Below are positions 26,721 through 37,700 of a DNA stretch of 64,000 nucleotides, piece after piece. The notes under the pieces were generated by a model, which did not search any database, was not told the DNA's origin, and was given only the letters and a program-made list of their open reading frames with translations. Source of the stretch: Jonesiaceae bacterium BS-20 (lineage in GTDB: Bacteria; Actinomycetota; Actinomycetes; Actinomycetales; Cellulomonadaceae); NCBI GenBank assembly GCA_039995105.1, contig CP146203.1:248001-312000 (forward strand), in the 5' to 3' direction. Position numbers and translations under genes: made by a program. Position 1 is the first letter of the stretch. Each line of letters opens with the position of its first letter.

Positions 26721-27706
26721 TGACTGGCATTTTGTCTCCCGACGGCTCTAAACGCCTTGTGCTGGTTTCCGGCCGAGCGCACCCAGAGCTGGCAAGTGCG
26801 GTAGCAAAGCAAATGGGGATGGAACTGCTACCAACCTCAGCCTACGATTTTGCGAACGGTGAGATCTACGTACGGTTCGGTGAGAGCGTGCGTGGAGCTG
26901 ATGTATTCGTACTGCAGTCACACACCGCCCCCATTAACCAGTGGATCATGGAGCAACTGATCATGGTTGACGCGCTCAAGCGCGCCTCGGCCAAGACGAT
27001 CACCGTAGTGATGCCGTTCTACGGATACGCCCGTCAGGACAAGAAGCACAAGGGCCGTGAGCCAATCTCAGCTCGCCTTCTTGCTGACATGTTTGAAGCA
27101 GCCGGTGCGCACCGCATGATGAGCGTTGACCTGCACACCGCGCAGCTGCAAGGGTTCTTTAACGGACCGGTAGACCACCTGTGGGCATTGCCGTTGCTGA
27201 CCGACTACGTTAAGACCAAGGTAGATGACCTGTCCAACGTGACGGTTGTTTCCCCTGACGCTGGCCGTATCAAGGTCGCAGAGAAGTGGGCCGCCAAGCT
27301 TGGTGGCCACCCGCTCGCGTTTGTACACAAGTCCCGTGACATCAACCAGCCAAACCAGGCGGTAGCAAACCGTGTTGTTGGTGACGTTGAGGGCCGCTCA
27401 TGTGTTCTTGTGGATGACCTTATTGACACCGGTGGCACCATTGCTGAGGCAGTCCGGGTTTGCCTGGAATCGGGTGCCAAGGACGTCATCGTTGCTGCAA
27501 CGCACGGCGTTCTTTCCCCTCCGGCTGCGACTCGTCTGAACGAGTGTGGCGCCCGCGAGGTTGTTGTTACCGACACCTTGCCAATCACCGGTGAACAGCA
27601 GTTTGAGAAGCTGACCGTCCTGTCAATCGCCCCGCTGATTGCACGCGCAATCGAAGAGGTCTTTGCAGATGGATCGGTTACCTCGCTGTTTGAGGGTAAC
27701 TCCTAA
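26720..27706 (+). CDS. prs: Ribose-phosphate pyrophosphokinase
   Basis: Transfers pyrophosphate from ATP to ribose 5-phosphate to give PRPP for nucleotide, NAD, His and Trp synthesis. Visible: FANGEIYVRFGESVRGADVF, PFYGYARQDKKHKGREPISA (ATP-binding flexible region), MMSVDLHTAQLQGFF (metal-binding Asp and His) and the PRPP-binding loop VLVDDLIDTGGTIAEA. The length of 328 is standard. It is translationally coupled to glmU by a 4-nt overlap, the order known from other actinobacteria, and ends before a strong terminator. Confidence 0.97.
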   Translation: MTGILSPDGSKRLVLVSGRAHPELASAVAKQMGMELLPTSAYDFANGEIYVRFGESVRGADVFVLQSHTAPINQWIMEQLIMVDALKRASAKTITVVMPFYGYARQDKKHKGREPISARLLADMFEAAGAHRMMSVDLHTAQLQGFFNGPVDHLWALPLLTDYVKTKVDDLSNVTVVSPDAGRIKVAEKWAAKLGGHPLAFVHKSRDINQPNQAVANRVVGDVEGRSCVLVDDLIDTGGTIAEAVRVCLESGAKDVIVAATHGVLSPPAATRLNECGAREVVVTDTLPITGEQQFEKLTVLSIAPLIARAIEEVFADGSVTSLFEGNS

Positions 27707-27725
27707 GCACTAACGTATTGAAAAT

Positions 27726-27767
27726 AGGTCCGGCCCGCAACTGAGTAATCAGTTCCGGGCCGGACCT
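27726..27767 (+). terminator. Terminator downstream of prs
   Basis: Stem of about 18 bp (AGGTCCGGCCCG / CGGGCCGGACCT, then AACTGA/TCAGTT inside after one mismatch) followed by TTTGTGTTTT. Confidence 0.9.
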
Positions 27768-27876
27768 TTGTGTTTTCCGGGGCTTGGCGGTTTGTACGCT
27801 GCCTAGCGTTCGTAGGGGTAGTCCCTTACAAGCGGAGGTAGTTCGGGGCTACGGGTAGACGCTCATGTGCCCGCCA

Positions 27877-29103
27877 TCAGCCGCTTGCACGCATCGCCTC
27901 GATCGGCTTGATTTTGGTTGCTACAATTCCCGGAATCAAACCTGAAATTGCTCCAATAATGGTGGCAACCACGAGCCCGATTATCGCCGCACTCATGGGG
28001 AATGATGGAGGATTCTTGATTTCATTACCCAGCATCATCTCGACGACGGGGAACTGTCCCACAATGAAGACGGCGAAAGCAACCCCAACGAATCCGGCAA
28101 TGAACGTAGCTAGAACGGATTCCATCATGATCGAGAAGAATACCCGCCCCGTGGTCGCGCCAAAGGCACGGCGAATACCAATCTCACGGATCCGCTGTTG
28201 GACGGTCACCAGGGAGATGTTAATCAATGACAGAGCGCCAATACCAAGGATGATGGTTCCTACTCCCAAAACAATGAGTTGGAAAGTCTCGCTGAAGGTG
28301 TCTTGCTCAGCACCGTAGTTGGAGTTGTCCCACATGTTTACCATCCCATATTCGGGATCAACGTAGGGCCGGAAGAAGGACTCGGCGGCTTGCTGGGCTG
28401 CCTCCAACTGATCCGGACCAAGCCAGAGCTCTAGTTGTGCCCACAGGCCTTGCTGCTGAATGTACTGGGGTGACATGGTCCCAAGGTAGGAGTCTAAGAG
28501 CATCCACATCCGGGGTTCCTCACCCTCCCACTCGGTTGGCATGACTCCAATGATGACCAGTGGGTGAGAGTTGGTTGTCTCCATCAGCTCGGCGTTTGGT
28601 TGTGTCGATAGATCCAGGGGTGTTTGAGTTGCCTTGAGGAAAGCCTCGTTGACTACAATCGCTGGCGCGAGGCGCTGTGTGTCACCCTCGCCAAACCATG
28701 AGCCAGCCAGGACATCAAGGTTCTTCACCACCCGATAACTTGGGTCGACCAAGTCGATCTGCGCCCCAATTTCACCTGCATCTGTTTGCACGTTAGCCCA
28801 CGTAGAAGATGAACGTGTGCTGTAAGCGACGTTGAAGGCTTGGCCAAACTCCTTCATAGCTGTCAGTAGTTCCAACTGTTTTTCCGGGGTGGGGGCATCC
28901 ACGGAAACGGTCAGGGTTACCTCGCGGCCGTTCCAGCGTTCCATCATCTCGGAGTTGGCCTGTGCAAACATCTGCCCGATGGCCATGACCGAGGTCATGG
29001 CGGCAACCGCAACAGCGACTCCGATCAAGGAAAGTAGCACGCGCAACTTATGGATACGGAGCTCATCCCAAGCCTCGATCAGCGCGCCAACAATGACGGT
29101 CAT
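27877..29103 (-). CDS. MacB-like ABC transporter permease (FtsX domain)
   Basis: 408 residues: one N-terminal membrane helix (LRVLLSLIGVAVAVAAMTSVM), a large external MacB-type periplasmic-core domain (about residues 40-270) and three C-terminal helices forming the FtsX domain, with INISLVTVQQRIREIGIRRAFGAT between the first and second. This is the mechanotransmission architecture used by MacB and by lipoprotein or antimicrobial-peptide exporters. The ATG overlaps the ATPase stop by 4 nt (ATGA). It is the last gene of a three-gene adaptor-ATPase-permease operon. Confidence 0.93.
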   Translation of the reverse strand: MTVIVGALIEAWDELRIHKLRVLLSLIGVAVAVAAMTSVMAIGQMFAQANSEMMERWNGREVTLTVSVDAPTPEKQLELLTAMKEFGQAFNVAYSTRSSSTWANVQTDAGEIGAQIDLVDPSYRVVKNLDVLAGSWFGEGDTQRLAPAIVVNEAFLKATQTPLDLSTQPNAELMETTNSHPLVIIGVMPTEWEGEEPRMWMLLDSYLGTMSPQYIQQQGLWAQLELWLGPDQLEAAQQAAESFFRPYVDPEYGMVNMWDNSNYGAEQDTFSETFQLIVLGVGTIILGIGALSLINISLVTVQQRIREIGIRRAFGATTGRVFFSIMMESVLATFIAGFVGVAFAVFIVGQFPVVEMMLGNEIKNPPSFPMSAAIIGLVVATIIGAISGLIPGIVATKIKPIEAMRASG

Positions 29104-29807
29104 AGGAAAGCCTCCCTGGCATTGGTTACCGGGTGCAGCGCGCCATTATTGAGAATGTACTGGGAGTCAGCCTTCTCTGAGATGGAAAGGTCGTGAGTAA
29201 TAACGATCAGCGCAGAGTTATTCTGTTGGGCAACTTCTTGTAACAGGTCCATGACGCGTGCGCCGGTATCAACGTCCAGGGCACCGGTTGGTTCATCGCA
29301 CAAGATTACGGAGGGGTTCCGCACCAGCGCGCGGGCGATTGCCACACGTTGCTGTTCACCACCGGACAGTTTGCCGGGCAGAGAATCCCTGCGTTCAAAC
29401 AGTCCAACGCGCTCAAGACCCGCGCTAGCGATGGAATCTCGGCGCCAGAACTGTTTACCTTGCCCATAGAACAGTGGCGCGGCAACGTTTTCTAAGGCAT
29501 TGCGCTTAGGCAGCAGATTGAACTGTTGGAATACAAACCCAAAAGTATCGCCACGCAGTTTGGTGCGTTTGCGTTCACGCATCTTATAAACGTCAATGTC
29601 ATCGAGGTGGTAAGTGCCGGTGGTGCCGTTGTCGAGCAGCCCCAAAATATTCAATAGGGTGGTCTTTCCTGTTCCGGACCTTCCCACGATTGAAATGTAC
29701 TCTCCGCGCTGTACCTCAAGGTTCACATCTTTGAGGATCGTCAGTGGTGATCCGTCAGCTAGGTGGACAGTTCGGGAGATATTTCGCAGTGATATCAGTG
29801 TCGACAC
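29100..29807 (-). CDS. MacB-like ABC transporter ATP-binding protein
   Basis: 235-residue cassette of the LolD/MacB subgroup. Walker A is [18 protein letters not shown], then the Q-loop [20 protein letters not shown], signature [15 protein letters not shown] and Walker [13 protein letters not shown], with the switch His in VITHD. It energises the FtsX-type permease encoded after it. The start is GTG 29807; its G is the last base of the preceding TAG (TAGTG overlap), so the three genes are tightly coupled. Confidence 0.95.
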   Translation of the reverse strand: MSTLISLRNISRTVHLADGSPLTILKDVNLEVQRGEYISIVGRSGTGKTTLLNILGLLDNGTTGTYHLDDIDVYKMRERKRTKLRGDTFGFVFQQFNLLPKRNALENVAAPLFYGQGKQFWRRDSIASAGLERVGLFERRDSLPGKLSGGEQQRVAIARALVRNPSVILCDEPTGALDVDTGARVMDLLQEVAQQNNSALIVITHDLSISEKADSQYILNNGALHPVTNAREAFL

Positions 29808-30838
29808 TAGAACCCCATCATGGATTCTTCGAAGGGCATTTCTTCCATGTTGCCGGGGGCGTACTGCCTGACCGTTTCCCCAGGTTCGAGTCCCTTTTTG
29901 ACTTCAATGAGCTGCCCCTGGGAAAGGCCTAACACCAGCTCGCGCTCGGTTTCTTCTCCCGTTGCTTCGTCGATTACCCAGACCTTGCCGGCATCTTTCA
30001 CGGTTTGAATTGCGGTAATCGGTACTACTACTGCGTCTTTTACCTCTCCGGCAAGGATTGACATGGTGCCATCAAGGCCCGCAATAAGCCGGATATCGGT
30101 TGGTGCAATGCATTTGACCTTCACGCCAACGGTCTGCCCGGGAGGCTCTTCATCGATCCCGTCAAATCCTTCGCCGCTGTCATCAGGGGTGTCGGCAACG
30201 GAAACCAAGTCCGTTCCGATTGTCAGACCTTCACAAACAAAAGGTTCAGGCCCGCCCGCTAGGGAAACCTTTGCGGTCTTAGGGAGCTCAAGGATCTGGA
30301 ACTGTTGCTGGGGAGTCAAACTACCCTCGATCGACAGGGTCCCGGGCACGATGCTAAATACCGCAGTGGTCTTGGTGGTTTCCTCTTTGAGATCGATGGA
30401 TCGTTTGACCGTCCCATCAATAGGAGCCTCAATAGTGTGCCGGGTGAATAGGCCGGTGTCATGAGGTTCTACGACGTTGCCATCGGCGTCAACGGTCTTC
30501 TTGGACATGATTGGCACGTGGATATCCAACAGTGCCTGCCCTTTGAAAACTTTCTCTCCGTCGGCAACTGCCCAGTAGCCTACGGTGCCAACCGCGCCGG
30601 CTTTGACATCAACCGACGGGTCCATAACAACGGTTGTGGGTAACTCAAGTTGGCTGGTAATAGTGGCGAGATCAACCACATGTACACCACCGGAAAATTC
30701 ACTTGACGGAAACTCTTCGCCCTCCTCACCGGAAGCAGTTGTGCCCACGCTGCCAAAGGCAATCTTGACCAACGCAACAGCGATAACGAACCAAATGAAG
30801 ATGCGAATTGACGGAAATACATATTTGGGCCAGACCAT
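29807..30838 (-). CDS. Membrane-fusion/RND-type adaptor protein of the MacAB-like system
   Basis: 343 residues from ATG 30838, supported by GGGGAG 8 nt upstream. A single N-terminal membrane helix (IRIFIWFVIAVALVKIAFG) is followed by an external domain with two lipoyl-like halves (GTVGYWAVADGEKVFKGQAL; FTRHTIEAPIDGTVKRSI). The C-terminal end, VVVPITAIQTVKDAGKVWVI and GLEPGETV, is the usual adaptor barrel and membrane-proximal domain. A short acidic segment (DDSGEGFDGIDEEPPG) sits in the middle. In Gram-positive bacteria such adaptors work without an outer-membrane channel. It is the first gene of the operon; the exported substrate is unknown. Confidence 0.88.
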   Translation of the reverse strand: MVWPKYVFPSIRIFIWFVIAVALVKIAFGSVGTTASGEEGEEFPSSEFSGGVHVVDLATITSQLELPTTVVMDPSVDVKAGAVGTVGYWAVADGEKVFKGQALLDIHVPIMSKKTVDADGNVVEPHDTGLFTRHTIEAPIDGTVKRSIDLKEETTKTTAVFSIVPGTLSIEGSLTPQQQFQILELPKTAKVSLAGGPEPFVCEGLTIGTDLVSVADTPDDSGEGFDGIDEEPPGQTVGVKVKCIAPTDIRLIAGLDGTMSILAGEVKDAVVVPITAIQTVKDAGKVWVIDEATGEETERELVLGLSQGQLIEVKKGLEPGETVRQYAPGNMEEMPFEESMMGF

Positions 30839-31290
30839 CGAAGAACTCCCCTTTGCAGTTTGTAGCCACAGTAGTTTGTTCGACCAATGGGGTGCATCAA
30901 CCCTAGGGCTGATTTCCAAACGCCTGACCAGCGACTGTGGTCGCTGTTTTGGCTGGTGGCAGCGGCGCCAGCCGAACAGGCCGTGAAGTAAGCAACGTTT
31001 TTAGGTCCACGGCTATCCTTCGGTTAGACTTATAGGCGTGCCTCGGCGAGGGAGGAACTACGGTGCGGATATCCGCAGCAAAGTTCACTCCGTTATCGAC
31101 TGGGCGGTTGTCTTTTGAAAGCGCCGCTTATGTTGTGCGCCAAGACACCGCCGTCGCCTTGAGGCTTTTTGATTCTCATAGATCTGTGAAATCTTGAGCG
31201 TGACATCCAAAATCTTTTGTTCATTGTTCGGTGCCCTGCAGCTGGATTTTCTGGCGGTTTGGCAGCCGGCACCTCTCTTTGGAGTTAAAC
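30839..31290. promoter_or_regulatory. Divergent region between the MacAB-like operon and rplY
   Basis: 452 bp that must hold promoters for both directions. No credible gene: the open frame 31085-31357 on the minus strand runs into rplY antisense. A hairpin at 31230-31273 lies just before rplY. Confidence 0.4.
31230..31273 (+). promoter_or_regulatory. Leader hairpin upstream of rplY
   Basis: GGTGCC / GGCACC with an inner GCTG/CAGC pairing encloses a U-rich loop, ending 17 nt before the rplY ATG. Ribosomal protein genes often carry autoregulatory leaders; that role here is inference. Confidence 0.3.
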
Positions 31291-31872
31291 ATGGCTGATG
31301 TAAAGCTAGTTGCTGAGCAGCGCACCAAGTTCGGTAAGGGCGCAGCCCGTTCCGCACGTCGCGACGGTAACGTTCCTGCTGTTATCTACTCACGCGGTGG
31401 CGAAGCTACCCACATCCTGATCGATGGCCACCAGGCATTCTTGACCATCCTCAAGGACCTGCGTTCCCTGATCGAGATTGACCTTAACGGTGAGAAGCAC
31501 ACCGTTATTATCAAGTCTGTTCAGCGTGACGCCGTTGGCCGTGTCCTCGAGCACATCGACTTCCTTGCCGTTGTTAAGGGCGAGCGTGCAGCTAACGACA
31601 TTCCTGTTGTCATCATCGGAGAGCCTGCTGCTGGAACCCAGTCCCAGCTTGAGCTCACCACTGTTTCTGTTGAGGCAGACGTTGCTGCACTTCCTGAGCA
31701 CGTTGAGATCGACATCACTGGCATTGCTGCTGGTACCAACCTGACCCTTGGCGACATCAAACTTCCAGAGGGCCAGGTCTTCTTGACCGACCTCGACCTG
31801 GTTGTCCTGATCGTTTCAGAGGCAACATCATCAGCTGAAGAAGACGAAGCAGAAGCTCCAGCAGCTGAGTAG
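31291..31872 (+). CDS. rplY: 50S ribosomal protein L25, Ctc form
   Basis: Binds 5S rRNA in the large subunit. 193 residues from ATG 31291, with TTTGGAG 5 nt upstream. The N-terminal L25 domain shows VKLVAEQRTKFGKGAARSAR, NVPAVIYSRGGE and RVLEHIDFLAV; the C-terminal Ctc (TL5) beta domain follows from about residue 95 (IPVVIIGEPAAG, LTLGDIKLPEGQVFLTDLD). The end is acidic (AEEDEAEAPAAE), as in other actinobacteria. It precedes pth, the conserved arrangement. Confidence 0.96.
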   Translation: MADVKLVAEQRTKFGKGAARSARRDGNVPAVIYSRGGEATHILIDGHQAFLTILKDLRSLIEIDLNGEKHTVIIKSVQRDAVGRVLEHIDFLAVVKGERAANDIPVVIIGEPAAGTQSQLELTTVSVEADVAALPEHVEIDITGIAAGTNLTLGDIKLPEGQVFLTDLDLVVLIVSEATSSAEEDEAEAPAAE

Positions 31873-31900
31873 TCTTGTGACTCTACCTGTTTGATATTTT

Positions 31901-31943
31901 CTTAAGGGGTGTCCGGTGCCGCTGGCGCCGGACACCCCTTAAG
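31901..31943 (+). terminator. Rho-independent terminator of rplY
   Basis: Perfect 16-bp stem CTTAAGGGGTGTCCGG / CCGGACACCCCTTAAG followed by TTTTTGT. It lies between rplY and pth, so pth should have its own promoter or depend on read-through. Confidence 0.93.
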
Positions 31944-31981
31944 TTTTTGTACTTGAACTCTTTTGGTTGAGGGGAAATCTT

Positions 31982-32575
31982 ATGTCTAACCTGTTTTTGG
32001 TAGTGGGTCTGGGTAACCCCGGCCCCAAGTATGCGGCCAACCGGCACAACGTTGGGCATATGGTTCTAGACGTCATGGCTGCGGCTGCGGGGGCAAAGTT
32101 CACCGCGCACCGTACCCAGTCGGTGGTTGCGGAGGCCAGGTTGGGCATGTTGCCCGGTGGCGCCCCCGGGCCACGCGTGATCCTTGCCAAGCCGGGTACG
32201 TACATGAACGTCTCCGGGGGACCGGTCTCCGGTCTGGCCAATTACTACGGTGTATCGCCCGAACACATCATTGTGGTTCATGACGAGTTGGATATTCCAT
32301 TTGGCACCATCAAGGCCAAGATTGGCGGTGGCGAGGGTGGCCACAATGGTCTCAAGGACATCACCAAGGCTCTGGGCACCAAGGACTACCTGCGGGTGCG
32401 GACCGGTATTGGCCGTCCGCCAGGGCGCATGGAGGTGGCAGATTTTGTCCTCAAAAACTTTGGCTCGGCCGAGTTGAAGGAACTTCCGTTCCTCCTTTCC
32501 GATGCCTCAGATTGCACCGAGTTGATCATCACGCAGGGGTTGGCTACCGCGCAGGGTAAGTTCCACACCAAGTAG
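31982..32575 (+). CDS. pth: Peptidyl-tRNA hydrolase
   Basis: Releases tRNA from peptidyl-tRNAs that drop off the ribosome. 197 residues from ATG 31982; GAGGGGA lies 6 nt upstream, and a TTG at 31967 is in frame but would cover that site. Signatures: VVGLGNPGPKYAANRHNVGHM (catalytic His in RHNVGH), KPGTYMNVSGGPV, VVHDELDIPFGTIKAKIGGG (catalytic Asp) and GGHNGLKDITKALG. VRTGIGRPPGRMEVADFVL closes the fold. It follows rplY as in most actinobacteria. Confidence 0.97.
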   Translation: MSNLFLVVGLGNPGPKYAANRHNVGHMVLDVMAAAAGAKFTAHRTQSVVAEARLGMLPGGAPGPRVILAKPGTYMNVSGGPVSGLANYYGVSPEHIIVVHDELDIPFGTIKAKIGGGEGGHNGLKDITKALGTKDYLRVRTGIGRPPGRMEVADFVLKNFGSAELKELPFLLSDASDCTELIITQGLATAQGKFHTK

Positions 32576-32640
32576 GGTTTTGGTTGTCCACAGGCGCACG
32601 GGGCTTGTGGATACTACGAGACACCGACCTGGGGAACACA

Positions 32641-32686
32641 AAAGCTGCGGGTCCTAGGAAGAATACTTCCTAGGACCCGCAGCTTT
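32641..32686. terminator. Bidirectional terminator between pth and ilvD
   Basis: Perfect 21-bp stem (32641-32661 with 32666-32686), 4-nt loop, with A- and T-tracts on the two sides. It separates convergent genes. Confidence 0.93.
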
Positions 32687-32706
32687 TGTTATCACTAGGG
32701 TAGTGC

Positions 32707-34554
32707 CTAGCCAAGCATGCTGATGTCGCGTACCGCGCCCTTGTCAGCGGAGGTGGCCATTGCCGCATAAGCCTTGAGAGCGGCAGAGACCTTGCGATCG
32801 CGGGACTTTGGCTTGTATCCGCCCGATGCCTCAAGCGCGGCACGGCGTGCTGCCAGGGTCTCATCATCCACTCGGAGCGACAAGCCGCGAGTAGGAATAT
32901 CGATGTCGATGATGTCGCCGTCTTCGATCAGCGCTATGGCACCGCCGGAAGCTGCCTCCGGGGATACGTGACCTATGGAAAGCCCTGAGGTTCCGCCGGA
33001 GAAACGACCATCCGTGATGAGCGCGCACTTGTCTCCAAGTCCAAGGCCCTTGAGGAATGAGGTTGGGTAGAGCATCTCTTGCATACCCGGTCCGCCCTTG
33101 GGGCCTTCGTAGCGCACAACCACAACGTCGCCGGCGCCAACCCGCTTGCTGAGAATGGCCTCGACGGCGTCTTCTTGGGACTCAACCACAACGGCTGGTC
33201 CGGAGAACGTCCAGATGCTTTCATCCACGCCAGCGGTCTTTACAACCGCGCCGTCAATGGCAATATTGCCCTTGAGGACTGCGAGCCCACCGTCAACCGA
33301 GTAGGCGTGTTCAACGGAACGGATGCAACCCTTTTCTGCGTCGCGGTCAAGCTCGGCCCAACGCTCGGACTGGGAGAAGGCCGTAGCCGAGCGGACGCAA
33401 CCGGGGGCTGCGTAGAACAGTTCGGTGGCCTTCTCGGTAGCCTTGCCACCGCGAATGTCCCAGTCATCGAGCCAGTCTTGGAAAGAGGCTGAGTGCACGG
33501 TGGTCACATTTGAATTGAGCAAGCCAGCACGGTTGAGTTCTCCCATAAATGCTGGGATGCCACCGGCGCGGTGCACGTCTTCCATGAGGTAATTACCGTT
33601 AGGTGCCAACTTAGATAGGCACGGTACCTTGCGGGACAGCGCGTCAATGTCTTCGAGGTCAAAGTCGAGCTCGGCCTCTTGGGCCGCTGCGAGCAGGTGC
33701 AGGATCGTGTTGGTCGATCCACCCATGGCAATGTCCAGGGTCATCGCGTTCTGGAATGCCTCGTAGGTAGCGATTGACCGTGGCAGAACCGAGTAGTCAT
33801 CGTCCTCGTAGAACCGCTTGGTGATGTCCACGATCGCGCGGCCTGCATCTTCATACAGTTCCTTGCGTGCGGTGTGGGTCGCCAGAACCGATCCGTTACC
33901 CGGCAGCGCCAGGCCAAGAGCCTCGGTCAGGCAGTTCATGGAGTTGGCGGTGAACATTCCGGAGCATGAGCCACAGGTTGGGCAGGCGGAATCTTCAATG
34001 CGCTTGAGGTCTTCATCGGAGATCTTCTCGTCAACCGCACCGGACATTGCCGTGATGAGGTTAATGCGGGTAACCACCTTGCCGTCAACGAGCGTTGCGG
34101 TGCCACCCTCCATTGGTCCACCGGAAATAAACACGGTGGGGATGTTGAGGCGCAGGGCGGCGTTCAGCATGCCCGGGGTGATCTTGTCACAGTTGGAAAT
34201 ACAGATCAGGGCGTCCGCGCAGTGGGCCTCAACCATGTACTCAACCGAGTCGGCAATGATGTCGCGTGAGGGCAGGGAGTAGAGCATTCCCGCGTGGCCC
34301 ATGGCAATGCCGTCATCAACCGCGATGGTGTTGAACTCGCGTGGAATTCCGCCGGCTTCCTTAATTGCTTCGGAAACAATGCGTCCCACCGGTTGGAGGT
34401 GTGTGTGTCCCGGCACAAACTCAGTAAATGAGTTTGCAACTGCAATAATTGGTTTGCCAAAGTCTTTAGCGTCGACTCCCGCTGCGCGCAAAAGCGCACG
34501 AGCGCCGGCCATATTTCTACCGTGGGTTACCGTACGTGAACGTAATTCTGGCAT
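32707..34554 (-). CDS. ilvD: Dihydroxy-acid dehydratase
   Basis: Fe-S dehydratase of valine, leucine and isoleucine synthesis. The start is set at ATG 34554 ([20 protein letters not shown]), the usual family N-terminus; an ATG at 34563 adds three residues. Cluster and active-site motifs: [13 protein letters not shown] (Cys), [19 protein letters not shown] (Cys pair), [13 protein letters not shown], and near the C-terminus [20 protein letters not shown] with the catalytic Ser. The 615 residues match the long E. coli-type [4Fe-4S] enzyme. The gene is divergent from mfd. No leader peptide rich in branched-chain residues is seen. Confidence 0.97.
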   Translation of the reverse strand: MPELRSRTVTHGRNMAGARALLRAAGVDAKDFGKPIIAVANSFTEFVPGHTHLQPVGRIVSEAIKEAGGIPREFNTIAVDDGIAMGHAGMLYSLPSRDIIADSVEYMVEAHCADALICISNCDKITPGMLNAALRLNIPTVFISGGPMEGGTATLVDGKVVTRINLITAMSGAVDEKISDEDLKRIEDSACPTCGSCSGMFTANSMNCLTEALGLALPGNGSVLATHTARKELYEDAGRAIVDITKRFYEDDDYSVLPRSIATYEAFQNAMTLDIAMGGSTNTILHLLAAAQEAELDFDLEDIDALSRKVPCLSKLAPNGNYLMEDVHRAGGIPAFMGELNRAGLLNSNVTTVHSASFQDWLDDWDIRGGKATEKATELFYAAPGCVRSATAFSQSERWAELDRDAEKGCIRSVEHAYSVDGGLAVLKGNIAIDGAVVKTAGVDESIWTFSGPAVVVESQEDAVEAILSKRVGAGDVVVVRYEGPKGGPGMQEMLYPTSFLKGLGLGDKCALITDGRFSGGTSGLSIGHVSPEAASGGAIALIEDGDIIDIDIPTRGLSLRVDDETLAARRAALEASGGYKPKSRDRKVSAALKAYAAMATSADKGAVRDISMLG

Positions 34555-34722
34555 GAGACACATCCAACTCTTCGCTTTACTGAAATCGATTCTTCAAGTC
34601 TAATCATGTCCAACCAGTGAACTAAAATTAGTCCATTGTTCGGACGAAGTTTTGCGTTAGTGCCGTGGTGTAATAGCGGCTAAATTTAGAACCGTCAGTC
34701 AAATTTTTTGCAAAGGCCTTTC

Positions 34723-37700
34723 ATGAATCTCACGGGACTGCTGCCCGCACTACTGAATGATCCTGCTGCTCACGCCGTAGTTGACCGAGTACGAGCGGCC
34801 GGTGCACTCAACGTCGTTGCCAGCGTAGGAACTCGCCCGCCGCTGGTTGCTGCGATGGCCGGCGCACAGGTGAGCGATGAGATCATTCCACAGATCTCCA
34901 AGGAGAAGTCCCGCCCCGTGGTGGTGGTTATGGCAACCGGCCGCGAGGCTGACGAGTTCGCTGCTGCGGTGCGCTGCTACCTGCCGTACAACGCGGTTGC
35001 GGTCTTGCCCGCATGGGAGACCCTTCCGCATGAGCGGCTCTCTCCGCGTGCAGATACGGTTGCCAGGCGTCTAGCCGTGTTCCGTCGTCTTTCGCACCCG
35101 ACCGACTTTGGCATGACCGCGGAGATTCGCGTCCTAGTCATGCCCGTGCGCGCACTGTTGCAGCCAATTGTGCAAGGCCTTGGGGACCTGGAACCGGTTC
35201 GGCTCCAGCAGGGGGACTCGGCCGACCTCATGGCGATTGCCGATGATCTGGTGGCCGCGGCATACAGCCGGGTGGACATGGTTGAACGTCGCGGTGAGTT
35301 TGCGGTGCGCGGCGGAATTCTCGATGTCTTCCCGCCAACCGAGAACCACCCGTTGCGCGTGGAGTTCTTTGGGGACGAAGTTGATGAGATCCGCTGGTTT
35401 GCGGTTGCGGACCAACGTTCACTCGAGGTCGCACCGGAAGGTCTTTGGGCTCCACCGTGCCGCGAACTCTTGCTCACCGAGCAGGTACGCGAGCGCGCGA
35501 TGCAACTGCGGGACCGGCTGCCGGGCGCGATGGAACTGTTAGAAAAAATGGGCCAAGGAATTGCGGTTGAGGGCATGGAATCCTTGGCCCCGGCCCTCGT
35601 AGATGACATGGGCCCGGTCCTCGATCTGGTTCCAGATGACACCTTGATAGTCATGTCTGATCCGGAAAAGATTAGGCGCCGTGCGCAAGACCTCGTGCAA
35701 ACGACCGAGGAGTTTTTAGCAGCTGCTTGGACCGGAGCCGCCGCCGGTGGCGCGACCCCACTGGATTTGTCCGCGGCTTCGTTCTTCACCCTCGAGCAAA
35801 TGGAATTCCTGTGCGCTCAGCGTGGCCTGGGCTGGTGGAACTTTGCTGCCTTTGGCATGGGGGAGTCAACCGTAGCTGGGGTCGACGGGGGAGCGGACCA
35901 AGAACTCAGCGCGTCGGAGATACTGGCCCGAGAAGAAGAAATCTTTGCTGCCCAAAACCTCGACGCAGACCTTGGCTTGCCAGATGTTATCCGCATTCAC
36001 GCACGAGATGTGGAAAGTTACCGAGGCGACCTTGAACGAGCGCTCGATGATGTGAAGTCGCTGCAACGCGCGCAGTGGCAACTGGTATTGACCACCGAGG
36101 GGCCCGGCCCGGCTAAGCGCATGGTTGAGCAGCTTTCGCAGCTTGATACCCCGGCCCGGCTGGTAACGGGGGTTGAGGCAGAACCAGAGGCAGGCATCGT
36201 ACTTGTCACCCCTGCCCTCGCTGGTCCCGGCTATGTCTCGGTCGACCAAAAGTTCGCCATATTCTCGGAAGCGGATCTGACCGGACGTGCGGGGACGTCG
36301 ACGCGTGAGATGCGCAAGATGCCGTCCAAACGGCGCAATACCGTTGACCCACTCACCTTGCGGGCCGGGGACTTCATTGTTCATGAGTCGCACGGTGTTG
36401 GAAAATTTGTTGAGATGGTTCAGCGCACGCTCGGTGGCAGAGAGGCCGCCGCAACGCGCGAGTACCTAGTGATTGAGTACGCGGCGTCCAAGCGTGGCCA
36501 GCCGGGTGACCGGCTCTACGTGCCCACTGAGCAGCTTGACCTGATCACCAAGTACACCGGTGGGGAGTCCCCAACCCTGTCCAAGATGGGCGGCGCGGAC
36601 TGGCAGAAGACCAAGTCGCGGGCCCGCAAGGCGATCAAGGAGATTGCCTCCGAGCTCATCCGGTTGTACTCGGCGCGGATGGCAACCAAGGGGTTCGCGT
36701 TTAGTCCGGATACGCCGTGGCAGCGCGAGCTTGAGGATGCGTTTGCGTACATTGAAACCCCAGACCAGTTGGCCACGATCAACGAGGTTAAGGCGGACAT
36801 GGAAAAGGAACTGCCCATGGACCGGTTGGTCTGTGGCGACGTGGGCTATGGCAAGACCGAGATCGCTGTGCGGGCCGCGTTCAAGGCGGTCCAAGACGGC
36901 AAACAGGTGGCCATCCTGGTGCCTACAACTCTTCTGGTTCAGCAGCACTATGACACCTTCTCCGAGCGTTACGCCGGGTTCCCCGTGACGGTTAAGGGGC
37001 TTTCGCGGTTCCAGACGGAGAAGGAATCCAAGGAGATTATTGAAGACCTGCGCTCCGGCAAGGTTGATGTGGTCATTGGAACCCACCGGTTGCTCTCTGG
37101 GGCAATACACTTTAAGGACCTTGGCCTCGTGGTGATCGATGAGGAGCAGCGCTTTGGTGTTGAGCACAAGGAAACCCTGAAGCAGCTGCGCACCAATGTG
37201 GATGTGTTGGCCATGAGCGCAACCCCGATTCCGCGCACCCTTGAGATGGCTGTTACCGGAATTCGAGAGATGTCCACGCTGGCCACCCCTCCGGAGGAAC
37301 GCCACCCCGTGCTGACGTACGTGGGCGCCTACGAGGATAAGCAGATTGTTGCTGCCGTCCGCCGCGAGTTGCTGCGCGAGGGGCAGATCTTCTACGTGCA
37401 CAACAAGGTGGACTCGATTAACCGGACGGCTCAGCACCTCAATGAGTTGGTGCCCGAGGCGCGGGTGCGGGTGGCGCACGGAAAGATGAATGAGTCTGAG
37501 CTTGAGCAGGTGATTATGGACTTCTGGGAGAAGAAGTTCGACGTCCTGATCTCAACCACGATCATTGAGACCGGCTTGGACATTGCTAATGCGAACACCT
37601 TGATTGTGGAACGTGCCGACCGCCTGGGCTTGTCGCAGCTGCACCAGTTGCGCGGCCGGGTTGGCCGTGGGCGGGACCGGGCTTATGCCTACTTCCTGTA